A stretch of DNA of 62,407 nt from Bacteroidia bacterium (lineage in GTDB: Bacteria; Bacteroidota; Bacteroidia; Bacteroidales; UBA7960). The position numbers and the translations under genes are program-made. Within the stretch, counting starts at the first letter, position 1; each line of letters starts with the position of its first letter. Location of the stretch: assembly GCA_007695305.1 (NCBI GenBank), contig REEA01000125.1:1-62407 (forward strand), read 5' to 3'. The notes beneath the pieces are model-generated. The model saw nothing but the letters and a program-made list of their open reading frames with translations, did no database searches and was not told the DNA's origin. This document shows positions 27,182 through 35,052 of this stretch, piece after piece.

Positions 27182-27931
27182 TCAAATCACTTTTGCTTCA
27201 TTTTGCAAAAGCTCAATAAGTTTTCCGGGTTGATCCGGATCAACAAACTTGCAGGCAGGACGTGGTTTCGGTGGTTCAAATTCGAGGGTTTCACTCAAAG
27301 GTTCAGTTTGAACAGCATCCACGAGCTGAATGGGTTTTTTGCGCGCCATCATGATACCTCTCATTGCGGCTATGCGCGGCTCTTTAGCAATACCTTTCTG
27401 CACTATGCCGACAAAGGGTGTCGGGCTGATCAGCATTTCTTTTCCTCCATCGATTTCCCTGGTAATGTGTACTTTACCCTCTTTGATTTCCAGTTTGGAT
27501 ATTCCTGAAACAGAAGGAAGGTCGAGAAATTCAGCGAGCATGCCCCCGACATTGGAGCCATTGTAATCACTGGATTCAATACCACACAAGATGATATCGA
27601 ATGCCCCGGCTTTAACGATTTGGGCAAGTTGTGCTGCAACCTGATAAGCGTCCAGCGGTTCGGTATCCACACGGTAAGCATTATCCGCACCAATGGCAAG
27701 TGCTTTCCTGATGGTTGGCTCAGCTGACACTGGTCCCACATGTGCTACCGACACGGTGTTGATACCGCAAGAGGCATCATCTTTTAATTCAAGTGCCCTG
27801 GTCAGGGATAATTCATCCCAGGGATTTATCACCCACTGAATGCCCGAAACATCGAGCCTGGTATTGTTATCAGTGAATTTAATCTTGGTGGTGGTGTCAG
27901 GAACATGACTGATACAAACTAATATGTTCAT
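27182..27931 (-). CDS. etfB: Electron transfer flavoprotein beta subunit
   Basis: This 249-aa subunit (MNILVCISHVPDTTTKIKF start) has the conserved INPWDELSLTRALELKD region and the AMP-binding-type segment FDIILCGIESSDYNGSNVGGMLAE. It is the first gene of the five-gene operon etfB-etfA-membrane Fe-S-CCG-acyl-CoA dehydrogenase. The promoter-like box is about 85 bp upstream. Lysines of the usual recognition loop for dehydrogenase partners are replaced by a GKVHITREIDGGKEML segment typical of bacterial forms. Confidence 0.95.
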   Translation of the reverse strand: MNILVCISHVPDTTTKIKFTDNNTRLDVSGIQWVINPWDELSLTRALELKDDASCGINTVSVAHVGPVSAEPTIRKALAIGADNAYRVDTEPLDAYQVAAQLAQIVKAGAFDIILCGIESSDYNGSNVGGMLAEFLDLPSVSGISKLEIKEGKVHITREIDGGKEMLISPTPFVGIVQKGIAKEPRIAAMRGIMMARKKPIQLVDAVQTEPLSETLEFEPPKPRPACKFVDPDQPGKLIELLQNEAKVI

Positions 27932-28015
27932 GGATTATAGATTGGGTTGTGTTTGAAAATACAAATGCTGTCAGGCCCATGTAAGGCCACTATATTCACT
28001 TAAAAAAACCGGGTA

Positions 28016-28023
28016 CAAATATA
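28016..28023 (-). promoter_or_regulatory. Predicted -7 box of the etf operon
   Basis: TATATTTG (minus strand, 28023 to 28016) matches TAnnTTTG. A TTG at 28043-28041 lies 17 bases upstream, two short of the usual 19, so the promoter is only moderately supported. It would give a leader of about 75-80 bases before etfB. Confidence 0.45.
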
Positions 28024-28093
28024 ACAATATCTTAAAAACACAAGTGTGTTGTATGCAAGACATATTCTTACCTGTAATGGAGTACAAAAATCA

Positions 28094-28969
28094 TTATTTA
28101 ATTTTCTTTCCCATTACCTTTTCTCTCTCGATGATATCATCGAAGCATTCTCCCTGACAGGTAAAGCAGCTTTGAATAAGGGTTTCGCTGATACCCATTG
28201 TGGAGTACCCGCCGTCGTGGAATAGGTTCTGCATGGTTACCATACGGGTAAGGTCGGAAAACATGGTGATCACATAATCGGCGCAGCTTTCTGATGAAGC
28301 GTTCCCCAGGGGCGACATACATTGTGCATAGGCATAAAAGCTCTTGAAGCCTCCCACCCCTGTACCTGCAGTAGTAATGGTGGGTGATTGAGATATGGTG
28401 TTGATCCTTACTTTTTTCTTCCTGCCATAGTGATAACCGAAACTTCGGCAGATGGATTCAAGCATAGCCTTTGCCTGGGCCATATCGCTGTAGGTTGAAT
28501 AGGTACGTTGAGCGGCAATATAACTGAGGGCGATCACAGATCCCCAATCATTGATGGCGTCCATTTTGTAAGCCACCTGTAGCAGCTTATGCAATGAAAT
28601 GGCCGACACATCCATGGTCTTCATCATATAATTGTAATCGAGTTCGGTATACCTCAAACCCTTTCTGACATTGGGCGACATACCTATTGAATGAAGCAGA
28701 AAGTCAATGTTTCCGCCAAGGATATTCCGGGTTTCGGCAAACAGGTTTTCAATATCGTCTACCTGGGTTACATCTGCTGAAATCACCTCGCTGTTTGTTT
28801 GTTTGCCCAGCTCAAAAATATCACCTTTACGCAAAGCGATTGGTGCATTGGATAGGACAAAGCTTGCTCCCTGTTCATGTGCTTTTTCCGCAACTTTCCA
28901 GGCAATGGAGTTGCTGTCGAGGGCACCAAGAATGATTCCCTTCTTTCCTTCTAACAAGTTTTTGATCAT
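28094..28969 (-). CDS. fabI: Enoyl-[acyl-carrier-protein] reductase
   Basis: This 291-aa short-chain dehydrogenase-type enzyme reduces enoyl-ACP with NAD(P)H in the last step of each fatty-acid elongation cycle. The N-terminal KKGIILGALDSNSIAWKVA is the FabI-type nucleotide motif with its long G-x5-S spacing. Catalytic residues are Tyr150, Tyr160 and Lys167 (YSTYSDMAQAK), i.e. Tyr-x6-Lys. The C-terminal ~30 residues are an extension beyond E. coli FabI, typical of Bacteroidota. It lies 6 bp after recN and is probably co-transcribed with it. Confidence 0.92.
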   Translation of the reverse strand: MIKNLLEGKKGIILGALDSNSIAWKVAEKAHEQGASFVLSNAPIALRKGDIFELGKQTNSEVISADVTQVDDIENLFAETRNILGGNIDFLLHSIGMSPNVRKGLRYTELDYNYMMKTMDVSAISLHKLLQVAYKMDAINDWGSVIALSYIAAQRTYSTYSDMAQAKAMLESICRSFGYHYGRKKKVRINTISQSPTITTAGTGVGGFKSFYAYAQCMSPLGNASSESCADYVITMFSDLTRMVTMQNLFHDGGYSTMGISETLIQSCFTCQGECFDDIIEREKVMGKKIK

Positions 28970-28975
28970 ATTTTT

Positions 28976-30652
28976 CTATTTAGATATTTGGTTTTTTTTG
29001 TTAAAGATAAGTTCTTTTGCGGTTTCAACCATATATTTTGTTGGTTTTTCTCCGCCGAGCATTTTGGCTACTTCACTAATTCGCTGATCAGTAGTAAGTT
29101 TTGCGATATTTGTTTTGGTTTCTCCTTCTTCAACACGTTTATAAACAAGCAAATGTGTATCTCCCCGGGAAGCGATTTGCGGGAGGTGCGTAATGGCAAC
29201 TACCTGCATGTTTTCTGACATTTTATGGAGAATATTTGCTACTTTATTGCTTGATTCGCCGGAGATACCGGTATCGATTTCATCAAAGATGATTGTTGGA
29301 AGCAATTGTTTCCTGGAGATCATACTTTTAATGCTCAGCATAACCCTTGACAATTCGCCTCCTGAGGCTACCCTGGAAATATCTGCGAGCTGTCCGCCCA
29401 CATTGGCATTAAACAGAAAGCGGATATTATCCGTTCCGTTTGCGGTAAGATGACTGGTTTTTTCCTGTTTGATCACAAAACGAGCACCGGGCATGCCCAG
29501 ACCTTTTAATATCCCGAGTATTTCATTCTGCATTCTGGGAATGGCAATCTTACGGGTTTCAGAGATTTCTTCAGCAATTGCATACAGATTCTTCTCAGTG
29601 TCTTCTATCTCTTTTTTTAACCTGCTGATTTTGTCTTCCAAAGATTTTGACACATTGATTTTATCAAGAAAGCTTTGTTTGAGGTCATTTAGTTCACTGA
29701 CTTTGGCGACCCGATGCTTCATAAACAATTTATTCAGTTGATCCAGTGTATCTTCCAGAATTGCAATGCGTTGTGAGTCAAATTCAACATCACTTGCTGA
29801 CCTGTTTATTTCCTCAGCAATATCTTTTGTTTCGATCAGGAGTGCATCCAGGCGTTGTTTGAGGTCGTTCCATGATTTTCCAAACCTGGTAAGTGGTTGA
29901 AAAAGATTTAAAACTTCGTTGATTGTGTCTGTTACATTGAATTCGTTTTCTGTTAGCAGGAACCGGGATTTTTCCAGGGCCAGATTGATTTCTTCAGCAT
30001 GCTTAAGAATTTCCAGCTCTTCTTCTATGGAAGTAAACTCTTCATGGGTAATTTTCACCTTGTCCAGTTCTTCATACTGATAGAGGTAGTAATCATAGTC
30101 TGCTTTAGCGTCATGGTCTTCCTGGATAGTTAGCCTGAGTTCTTTTTTTCTGGCCTGGCAGTCATCAAATAGGTTGCGGTAGGTTTCGGTTTTCTCCAGG
30201 AGGTTTGCCCATGAGTCGAGCACATCAAACTGGAATGCAGAGCTTCCCACCAGCAGGCTTTCATGTTGGGAGTGGATATCGATCAGTTTGCCGGCAATGG
30301 TTTTCATCGCCTGCAGGTTTACGGGTGTGTCGTTGATAAATGCCCTGGATTTTCCGGAGGGGGTAATTTCTCTTCTGAAATAGCTAATGTGTTCATAATC
30401 CAGATCATGTTCTTCGAACAGGGCTTTTACCATGGTATCTTTCAGGTCGAATGTACCTTCGATGATACACTTTTTGGAGGTGTTTTTAAGCACCCTGGTA
30501 TCGGCTCTTTCGCCCAGGATAAGTGATAGTGCGCCCAGCAGGATGGATTTTCCGGCTCCTGTTTCACCTGTGATAGCGGTTAGTCCCCGGTTGAAATCAA
30601 CATCAAGGTTTTGGATGAGCGCATAATTCTTTATGATCAAATGTTTAAGCAT
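28976..30652 (-). CDS. recN: DNA repair protein RecN
   Basis: This 558-aa SMC-like ATPase acts in double-strand-break repair by recombination. Walker A is GETGAGKSI at about 30-38. Two long coiled-coil arms follow at about 150-350 (for example ITHEEFTSIEEELEILKHAEEI). The C-terminal ATP half has the signature SGGELSRVMLSIKSM and Walker B PTIIFDEIDTGISGE. The start at 30652 (MLKHLIIKNYALIQNLDVDF) matches the family. It is the fifth gene of the bamD-rpoZ-coaBC-DUF4835-recN run but has its own promoter-like site with a perfect palindrome, which suggests separate control. Confidence 0.95.
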   Translation of the reverse strand: MLKHLIIKNYALIQNLDVDFNRGLTAITGETGAGKSILLGALSLILGERADTRVLKNTSKKCIIEGTFDLKDTMVKALFEEHDLDYEHISYFRREITPSGKSRAFINDTPVNLQAMKTIAGKLIDIHSQHESLLVGSSAFQFDVLDSWANLLEKTETYRNLFDDCQARKKELRLTIQEDHDAKADYDYYLYQYEELDKVKITHEEFTSIEEELEILKHAEEINLALEKSRFLLTENEFNVTDTINEVLNLFQPLTRFGKSWNDLKQRLDALLIETKDIAEEINRSASDVEFDSQRIAILEDTLDQLNKLFMKHRVAKVSELNDLKQSFLDKINVSKSLEDKISRLKKEIEDTEKNLYAIAEEISETRKIAIPRMQNEILGILKGLGMPGARFVIKQEKTSHLTANGTDNIRFLFNANVGGQLADISRVASGGELSRVMLSIKSMISRKQLLPTIIFDEIDTGISGESSNKVANILHKMSENMQVVAITHLPQIASRGDTHLLVYKRVEEGETKTNIAKLTTDQRISEVAKMLGGEKPTKYMVETAKELIFNKKNQISK

Positions 30653-30661
30653 ACCAACCAG

Positions 30662-30685
30662 GCATAATAATTATGCGCAAAGATA
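30662..30685 (-). promoter_or_regulatory. recN promoter with palindromic operator candidate
   Basis: TATCTTTG (minus strand, 30685 to 30678) is an exact -7 box. Two bases downstream of it lies a perfect palindrome with 7-bp arms, GCATAAT-A-ATTATGC (30662-30676), covering the expected transcription start and ending 10 bases before ATG 30652. No good -33 box is present. Position and symmetry fit a repressor site; the protein that binds is unknown. Confidence 0.55.
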
Positions 30686-30701
30686 AGAAACTTTCGCCTG
30701 A

Positions 30702-31607
30702 TCAGTTTCTGTCAGCTATTCGCCGGTATTTTGAACTATTTGCCGGATCAATTTCGGAGAGGATTTCTATTGCCCTGTTTTGCTCCATGCCAGGTGCTTC
30801 AGAAAAAAGGTTAACCAATTCATCGCTTTTGGCGGTCATTACCACTTGCATGAGTGGAATGCCCGGTCTTTCCCTGTGGGCTCTCTGCAACATTTCGAGT
30901 GCTCCGAGGACTTCAGACCTGCCGAGGTCGATGTTGTCGGTCATGGTATCAAATCCCAGCCTGTGGTAGCGGTACATTGCTTGTCTGATTTGCCTGTACC
31001 TGGGGTTCATAAGGTTTTCAACGAGCCAATATCTGTTGCGTTGACTTTCGAATGATTTCCAGCCTCTTTGTGGTGCATTTTGTGCCTGGTTCACTATTTG
31101 CTGCGCTGCTTCAAAGTAGGGGTTGCCGCCCAGTGGTGCAAAGGTATCAAAGTCGAAACCAATGATGATATACACATAATAAGCAATCACCGAGGTCAGG
31201 TTCGACAGGAAAGCATTTTCGGCATATTCAAGTGGCTGATGTTCTCTGTACCTGAACTCGAAGTCTCTGTCGCGGTGGTTGAAAACAGGCGTATTGTATG
31301 CTGTATTATAAACGGGTCTTCTGGACTGCACCTGGATACTGCCCCGGTATTCATCACCACCGGCACGCTCTTCAATAGTGATCTGGATCGATCCTTCAAT
31401 TCTTTCACGGGTTTCAAACTGGTATGCAGTCCAGTTTGTCTGGTTAATGAACTCGCGCAATTCTGAACGTAGTGTTTGCATCACCAATCTTTCGGTTTCA
31501 GACATACCGGGTGTTGACACAGACACCTGGATATTTAATTCCTGCGCGGTGGATGGAATAAGCATTGTAAGGCCAAAGCCGATGAGGAAAATTAGTTTTT
31601 TCATCAT
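30702..31607 (-). CDS. DUF4835-family exported protein
   Basis: This 301-aa protein has a signal peptide (KKLIFLIGFGLTMLIPSTAQE) and the features of the DUF4835 family: FINQTNWTAYQFETRERIEGSIQI and later YYVYIIIGFDFDTFAPLGGNPYFEAAQQIV. Its ATG overlaps the coaBC stop (ATGA). The family is found in Bacteroidota and nearly always sits between coaBC and recN. The function is unknown; export and its place next to bamD suggest the envelope. The second ATG at 31604 is equally possible as a start. Confidence 0.85.
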   Translation of the reverse strand: MMKKLIFLIGFGLTMLIPSTAQELNIQVSVSTPGMSETERLVMQTLRSELREFINQTNWTAYQFETRERIEGSIQITIEERAGGDEYRGSIQVQSRRPVYNTAYNTPVFNHRDRDFEFRYREHQPLEYAENAFLSNLTSVIAYYVYIIIGFDFDTFAPLGGNPYFEAAQQIVNQAQNAPQRGWKSFESQRNRYWLVENLMNPRYRQIRQAMYRYHRLGFDTMTDNIDLGRSEVLGALEMLQRAHRERPGIPLMQVVMTAKSDELVNLFSEAPGMEQNRAIEILSEIDPANSSKYRRIADRN

Positions 31608-32806
31608 GGGGAAAAATATTTTTCGAGCGTATCAGCGATATCTGCTGCTACTTCAGTTTTGTTCTTAAGGGGATAACGTGTTATTTGGTGTTTATTGTCT
31701 ATGATGGTGATTTTATTGGTTTCAACAGAAAAGCCGGCACCGGCATCCCTGAGGGAGTTCAGGACAATAAAGTCAAGGTTTTTGGACTTGATTTTCCGGA
31801 TGGCATTATCTTCTTCGTTGTCGGTTTCGAGGGCAAAACCGCCCAGCACCTGTTTTTGTTTGATTTTTCCAAGTTGCCGGAGAATGTCAGGTGTTGGTTT
31901 TAGCATTAATTGCAAGGCATCTTCGTTTTGTTCTTTCTTGATCTTGTGCTTGCTGATTGTTTCCGGTGTATAATCGGCAACGGCTGCTGCCATAATGGTT
32001 GCATCGGTTTCCGGAAAGATGCTCATACAGGCATCAAACATTTCCTGTGCCGTTTTAACCGGAACAAAATCAATCATATCATGGGCACTGAGGTTGGAAG
32101 GACCTGAAACGAGGGTTACGTTTGCACCACGCCTTAGAAGTTCGCTGGCGATGGCATATCCCATTTTGCCTGTTGAATGGTTTCCAATGTATCGCACGGG
32201 GTCGATGCTTTCATGGGTAGGGCCTGCCGTTACCAGTATTTTTTTGCCTTTAAGTGGTGATTCTTCAGCTGCAAAATATGCATCTACAATGGCAAAGATT
32301 GTTTCCGGTTCTTCCATACGTCCACGGCCTTCGTAGCCGCAGGCCAGGAAGCCTTCAGCCGGTGAAATGATGTGTACACCCTGTGATTTCAAAAAAGCCA
32401 GATTTTTCTGAACGGCAAAGTGTTCGTACATTTTGCAGTTCATTGCGGGAGCCATGAAAACCTGCCTGTTAAAAGCGAGTAAAGATGTTGACAATGCATC
32501 ATCGGCAATGCCACCGGCTAGTTTTCCGATGATATTGGCGGTAGCCGGAGCAACCACAAAAACATCACCCCAATCGGTAAGTGCAACATGTTCAGTGGTA
32601 TAGTCGTTTTGCTCGGCAAAGACTGCGTCATACAATCTGTTTTCCGATAAAGACTCAAGTGTAACCCTGGTGATAAATTCCAGTGCGTGTTGGGTGCAGA
32701 CCACCTTAACTTGCGCATCTGCTTTTTTGAATAACCTGATGAGGAAAGCTGCTTTATAAGCAGCAATCCCACCGGTAATACCCAATATGATCTTTTTGTT
32801 TTTCAA
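31604..32806 (-). CDS. coaBC: Bifunctional CoaBC (pantothenate to CoA pathway)
   Basis: This 400-aa enzyme fuses phosphopantothenoylcysteine decarboxylase (CoaC, about 1-180) and phosphopantothenate-cysteine ligase (CoaB, about 185-400), making 4'-phosphopantetheine for CoA. The CoaC part has GITGGIAAYKA, VVAPATANIIGKLAGGIADD and the PAMNCKMYEH motif. The CoaB part has VTAGPTHESIDPVRYIGNHS and the GKMGYAIA nucleotide site, with KPTPDIL near the C-terminus. It starts 26 bp after rpoZ. Length and domain order are normal. Confidence 0.95.
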   Translation of the reverse strand: MKNKKIILGITGGIAAYKAAFLIRLFKKADAQVKVVCTQHALEFITRVTLESLSENRLYDAVFAEQNDYTTEHVALTDWGDVFVVAPATANIIGKLAGGIADDALSTSLLAFNRQVFMAPAMNCKMYEHFAVQKNLAFLKSQGVHIISPAEGFLACGYEGRGRMEEPETIFAIVDAYFAAEESPLKGKKILVTAGPTHESIDPVRYIGNHSTGKMGYAIASELLRRGANVTLVSGPSNLSAHDMIDFVPVKTAQEMFDACMSIFPETDATIMAAAVADYTPETISKHKIKKEQNEDALQLMLKPTPDILRQLGKIKQKQVLGGFALETDNEEDNAIRKIKSKNLDFIVLNSLRDAGAGFSVETNKITIIDNKHQITRYPLKNKTEVAADIADTLEKYFSP

Positions 32807-32832
32807 TGATGAACAGGTTGGTAGCGCAAAGC

Positions 32833-33171
32833 TTACTCTTTGTTCGTATCCGGAATTCTGTAATATACTTCGCCGTTAAGAAACTCGGTGATGGCAATCA
32901 GGCTCGGCTTAGGCATCTGCTCATAGTGTTTGGCGATTTCGATTTGCTCGCGGTTTTCAAACACTTCTTCCAGGTTATCGGTTGAACTTGCAAACTCTTC
33001 CAGTTTGCTGCTTAGTTCTTCTTTGATCTCCTGGGCGATCTGGTTAGATCTTTTTGAGGTGATCACAACGGATTGATACAAATTTCCTGTATCCTTGTCA
33101 AACTGTCTCAAATCTCGTGTGACGGTTGTGATCTCCGGCTTCAGTTTTTTTGCTGTCATTATGTTAGTCAT
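32833..33171 (-). CDS. rpoZ: RNA polymerase omega subunit (Rpb6 family)
   Basis: This 112-aa protein is the Bacteroidota form of omega, which helps fold and assemble beta-prime. The segment TTVTRDLRQFDKDTGNLYQS is typical, followed by VVITSKRSNQIAQEIKEEL, matching the Rpb6/omega core. The frame starts at 33171, overlapping the bamD stop by 8 bases; ATG 33159 (MTAKKLKPEIT) would avoid overlap and is equally likely. Confidence 0.85.
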   Translation of the reverse strand: MTNIMTAKKLKPEITTVTRDLRQFDKDTGNLYQSVVITSKRSNQIAQEIKEELSSKLEEFASSTDNLEEVFENREQIEIAKHYEQMPKPSLIAITEFLNGEVYYRIPDTNKE

Positions 33172-34015
33172 TATTTCCTGTTAATTCCATTTCTTCCTGC
33201 CGTCTTTGCTGGGATCGGTCAATTACCTCCCTGGCAGTATTTTCCATCTGTTGGGCTTCCCTCATGAACTGGCTTTGGGGATATCTCCTTACGAACTGGT
33301 TGTAAGCAGATATGACATCCTGGTAACGTTCTTCCTGCCTCTGAGGTACACTGTTGTATGCAAAGTTAAAATAGGCTTTTATTGTGAGGAACATGGCTTC
33401 TTCCCTGTATTCGGTATCGGGAAAATCCCTGATCATTGTTTCAAATGTTTTTGCGGCAGCCACATAATCAGAAATATCTAAGAAAAGTTTGCCGGTTTTG
33501 AAACGTTTTTTCTCCAACTTGGAGCGAAGTTCATCGATCAGTTCATTGGCATCAGCTACTCTATCACTGCCGGGGAAGCGATTGATAAAGGATTGAAGCT
33601 CTCTTATGGCTTGCCGGGTGTTGCTTTGGTCAAGCGAATATCGTGGTGACTCAAGATAGTGGCAATAAGCACTTAGGAACAGAAATTCTTCGGCATGTTC
33701 ACTTTGTGGATAGGCACTCACATAAGTTTTAAAATAGTGACTTGCCAGGGTGTACTCTCTGTTATGAAAATGCGACATGGAAAAATAGTAGCTGATTCTT
33801 TGTGCTTCGGCTGTACCGCGATAAATGGGAATAATATCCTGGAGCAGGGCGATTGTTCTTCCATATTCACCTTCTTCAAAATACTCCAATGCCCGCTTGT
33901 ATTTCAGCTCGTAATCATCACTTTTCAAAAGCCGCTGATACTGGGTACAGGATTGGGCGAACAGAAAGATAAGAAGCATGCCCGCTATTCCGGCATATAC
34001 ATTTATTTTACGCAT
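33164..34015 (-). CDS. bamD: BamD outer-membrane assembly lipoprotein
   Basis: This 283-aa lipoprotein component of the BAM complex inserts beta-barrels into the outer membrane. ATG 34015 gives a lipoprotein signal MRKINVYAGIAGMLLIFLFAQSC with the lipidated Cys at about residue 23. The open frame extends to 34069, but the predicted transcription start (~34070) leaves no leader for that start; ATG 34030 is a second possibility. Five TPR-like repeats follow (ALEYFEEGEYGRTIALLQDI, YTLASHYFKTYVSAYPQSEHAEE). It heads the operon with rpoZ, coaBC and DUF4835. Confidence 0.93.
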   Translation of the reverse strand: MRKINVYAGIAGMLLIFLFAQSCTQYQRLLKSDDYELKYKRALEYFEEGEYGRTIALLQDIIPIYRGTAEAQRISYYFSMSHFHNREYTLASHYFKTYVSAYPQSEHAEEFLFLSAYCHYLESPRYSLDQSNTRQAIRELQSFINRFPGSDRVADANELIDELRSKLEKKRFKTGKLFLDISDYVAAAKTFETMIRDFPDTEYREEAMFLTIKAYFNFAYNSVPQRQEERYQDVISAYNQFVRRYPQSQFMREAQQMENTAREVIDRSQQRRQEEMELTGNND

Positions 34016-34076
34016 GAAGCTGTTTCTCATTAAAAATGCCACAAGTATTGTTTTTATACTCTTTGCCAACAGTTTG

Positions 34077-34084
34077 CAAAGGTA
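34077..34084 (-). promoter_or_regulatory. Predicted -7 box of the bamD operon
   Basis: TACCTTTG (minus strand, 34084 to 34077) matches TAnnTTTG and is followed by C as in many Bacteroidota promoters. No -33 TTG at 19-21 bases. It supports translation of bamD from 34015 or 34030. Confidence 0.5.
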
Positions 34085-34179
34085 AGCATTTTTAATTGGT
34101 TGTACTCCAAAAAAACCTTAAATGAACACCCGGGGGTATGTAAACGCTACTTTACCGATACAACAGCATGGACACGACA

Positions 34180-34893
34180 CTATAAAGACTTGATTTCCAA
34201 ACCAGCAAACATAAAGAAACCTTTGATAAGCAATGTTTTTTGCTGCCCGGTTACCTGATCGCTTTTCACGGGAAAACGTTTATCGCTGGTACCTGCAAAA
34301 ACTGAGGTTGCTTCAACTTTGATCTTCCAGTCGGCCGGTGCATATATTTCAAGGGCTCCAAACATGCAAAATACATCGATGACATTAACTTCGTCGGCCA
34401 GTTCGGCTTCTCTGAAAAACAGTTCTGTGCCTCCGAAGAGGATAAAAAGATCTCCTCCCCTGAATGCACTTGATTCAATGGTACGGCTGCCACCACCAAA
34501 TATATCGACTGCCTGAATGTCATTGCCTCTTTCTGTCTTTATTTCACCGGGATGTTGTTTTTTTTTCCGGATATAAGCCGGAAAAAGCAGGGAAACCCCG
34601 GCAATGATTAGTATCACGGGAATGGTGTAGATCAGCAATTCAGAGAAGCTTAGTCCGAAAATATTTTTTGTAAGGAAAAAAGCCCCGATGGCGACCAGGA
34701 CAACCCCGGTGCTTCTGCTGCCATCGGAAACAATAAACACAATACCAAGAACCAGAAGTATGACCGGCCAGGAAACAATATATACAGGGACATGGAACAG
34801 ATCGATCAGGCCTGTTAAACGTAATAGAATGAATGCACCTAAAACCAGGAACAACAAACCGATGATCACGCGGGCAGATTGATTGGATTTCAT
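34180..34893 (-). CDS. LiaF-like membrane protein
   Basis: This 237-aa protein has four membrane helices in the N-terminal half (about 8-29, 37-56, 61-80 and 86-108), as in LiaI/LiaF and DUF5668 proteins, and a C-terminal beta-rich domain (about 125-237) with repeated strands such as VDIFGGGSRTIESSAFRGGD and IDVFCMFGALEIYAPADW. This matches the LiaF C-terminal fold (cell-wall-active antibiotics response). In Firmicutes LiaF restrains the LiaSR system; no LiaSR-like kinase is adjacent here. It diverges from the TonB receptor gene. Confidence 0.75.
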   Translation of the reverse strand: MKSNQSARVIIGLLFLVLGAFILLRLTGLIDLFHVPVYIVSWPVILLVLGIVFIVSDGSRSTGVVLVAIGAFFLTKNIFGLSFSELLIYTIPVILIIAGVSLLFPAYIRKKKQHPGEIKTERGNDIQAVDIFGGGSRTIESSAFRGGDLFILFGGTELFFREAELADEVNVIDVFCMFGALEIYAPADWKIKVEATSVFAGTSDKRFPVKSDQVTGQQKTLLIKGFFMFAGLEIKSL

Positions 34894-35052
34894 AATTGTA
34901 TTGTTTTTGTGAATTAATGGTGTTTCAGCGCCAAAGTGTTTTCAATAGGCGGATATAAAATTACTACTTTATTTGAAAAAAATATACGTGTAAAACATAT
35001 TTTACAGATTCGTTGTTCTATAAATAAATCCTCTTTATAAAATGCCTTTCTC

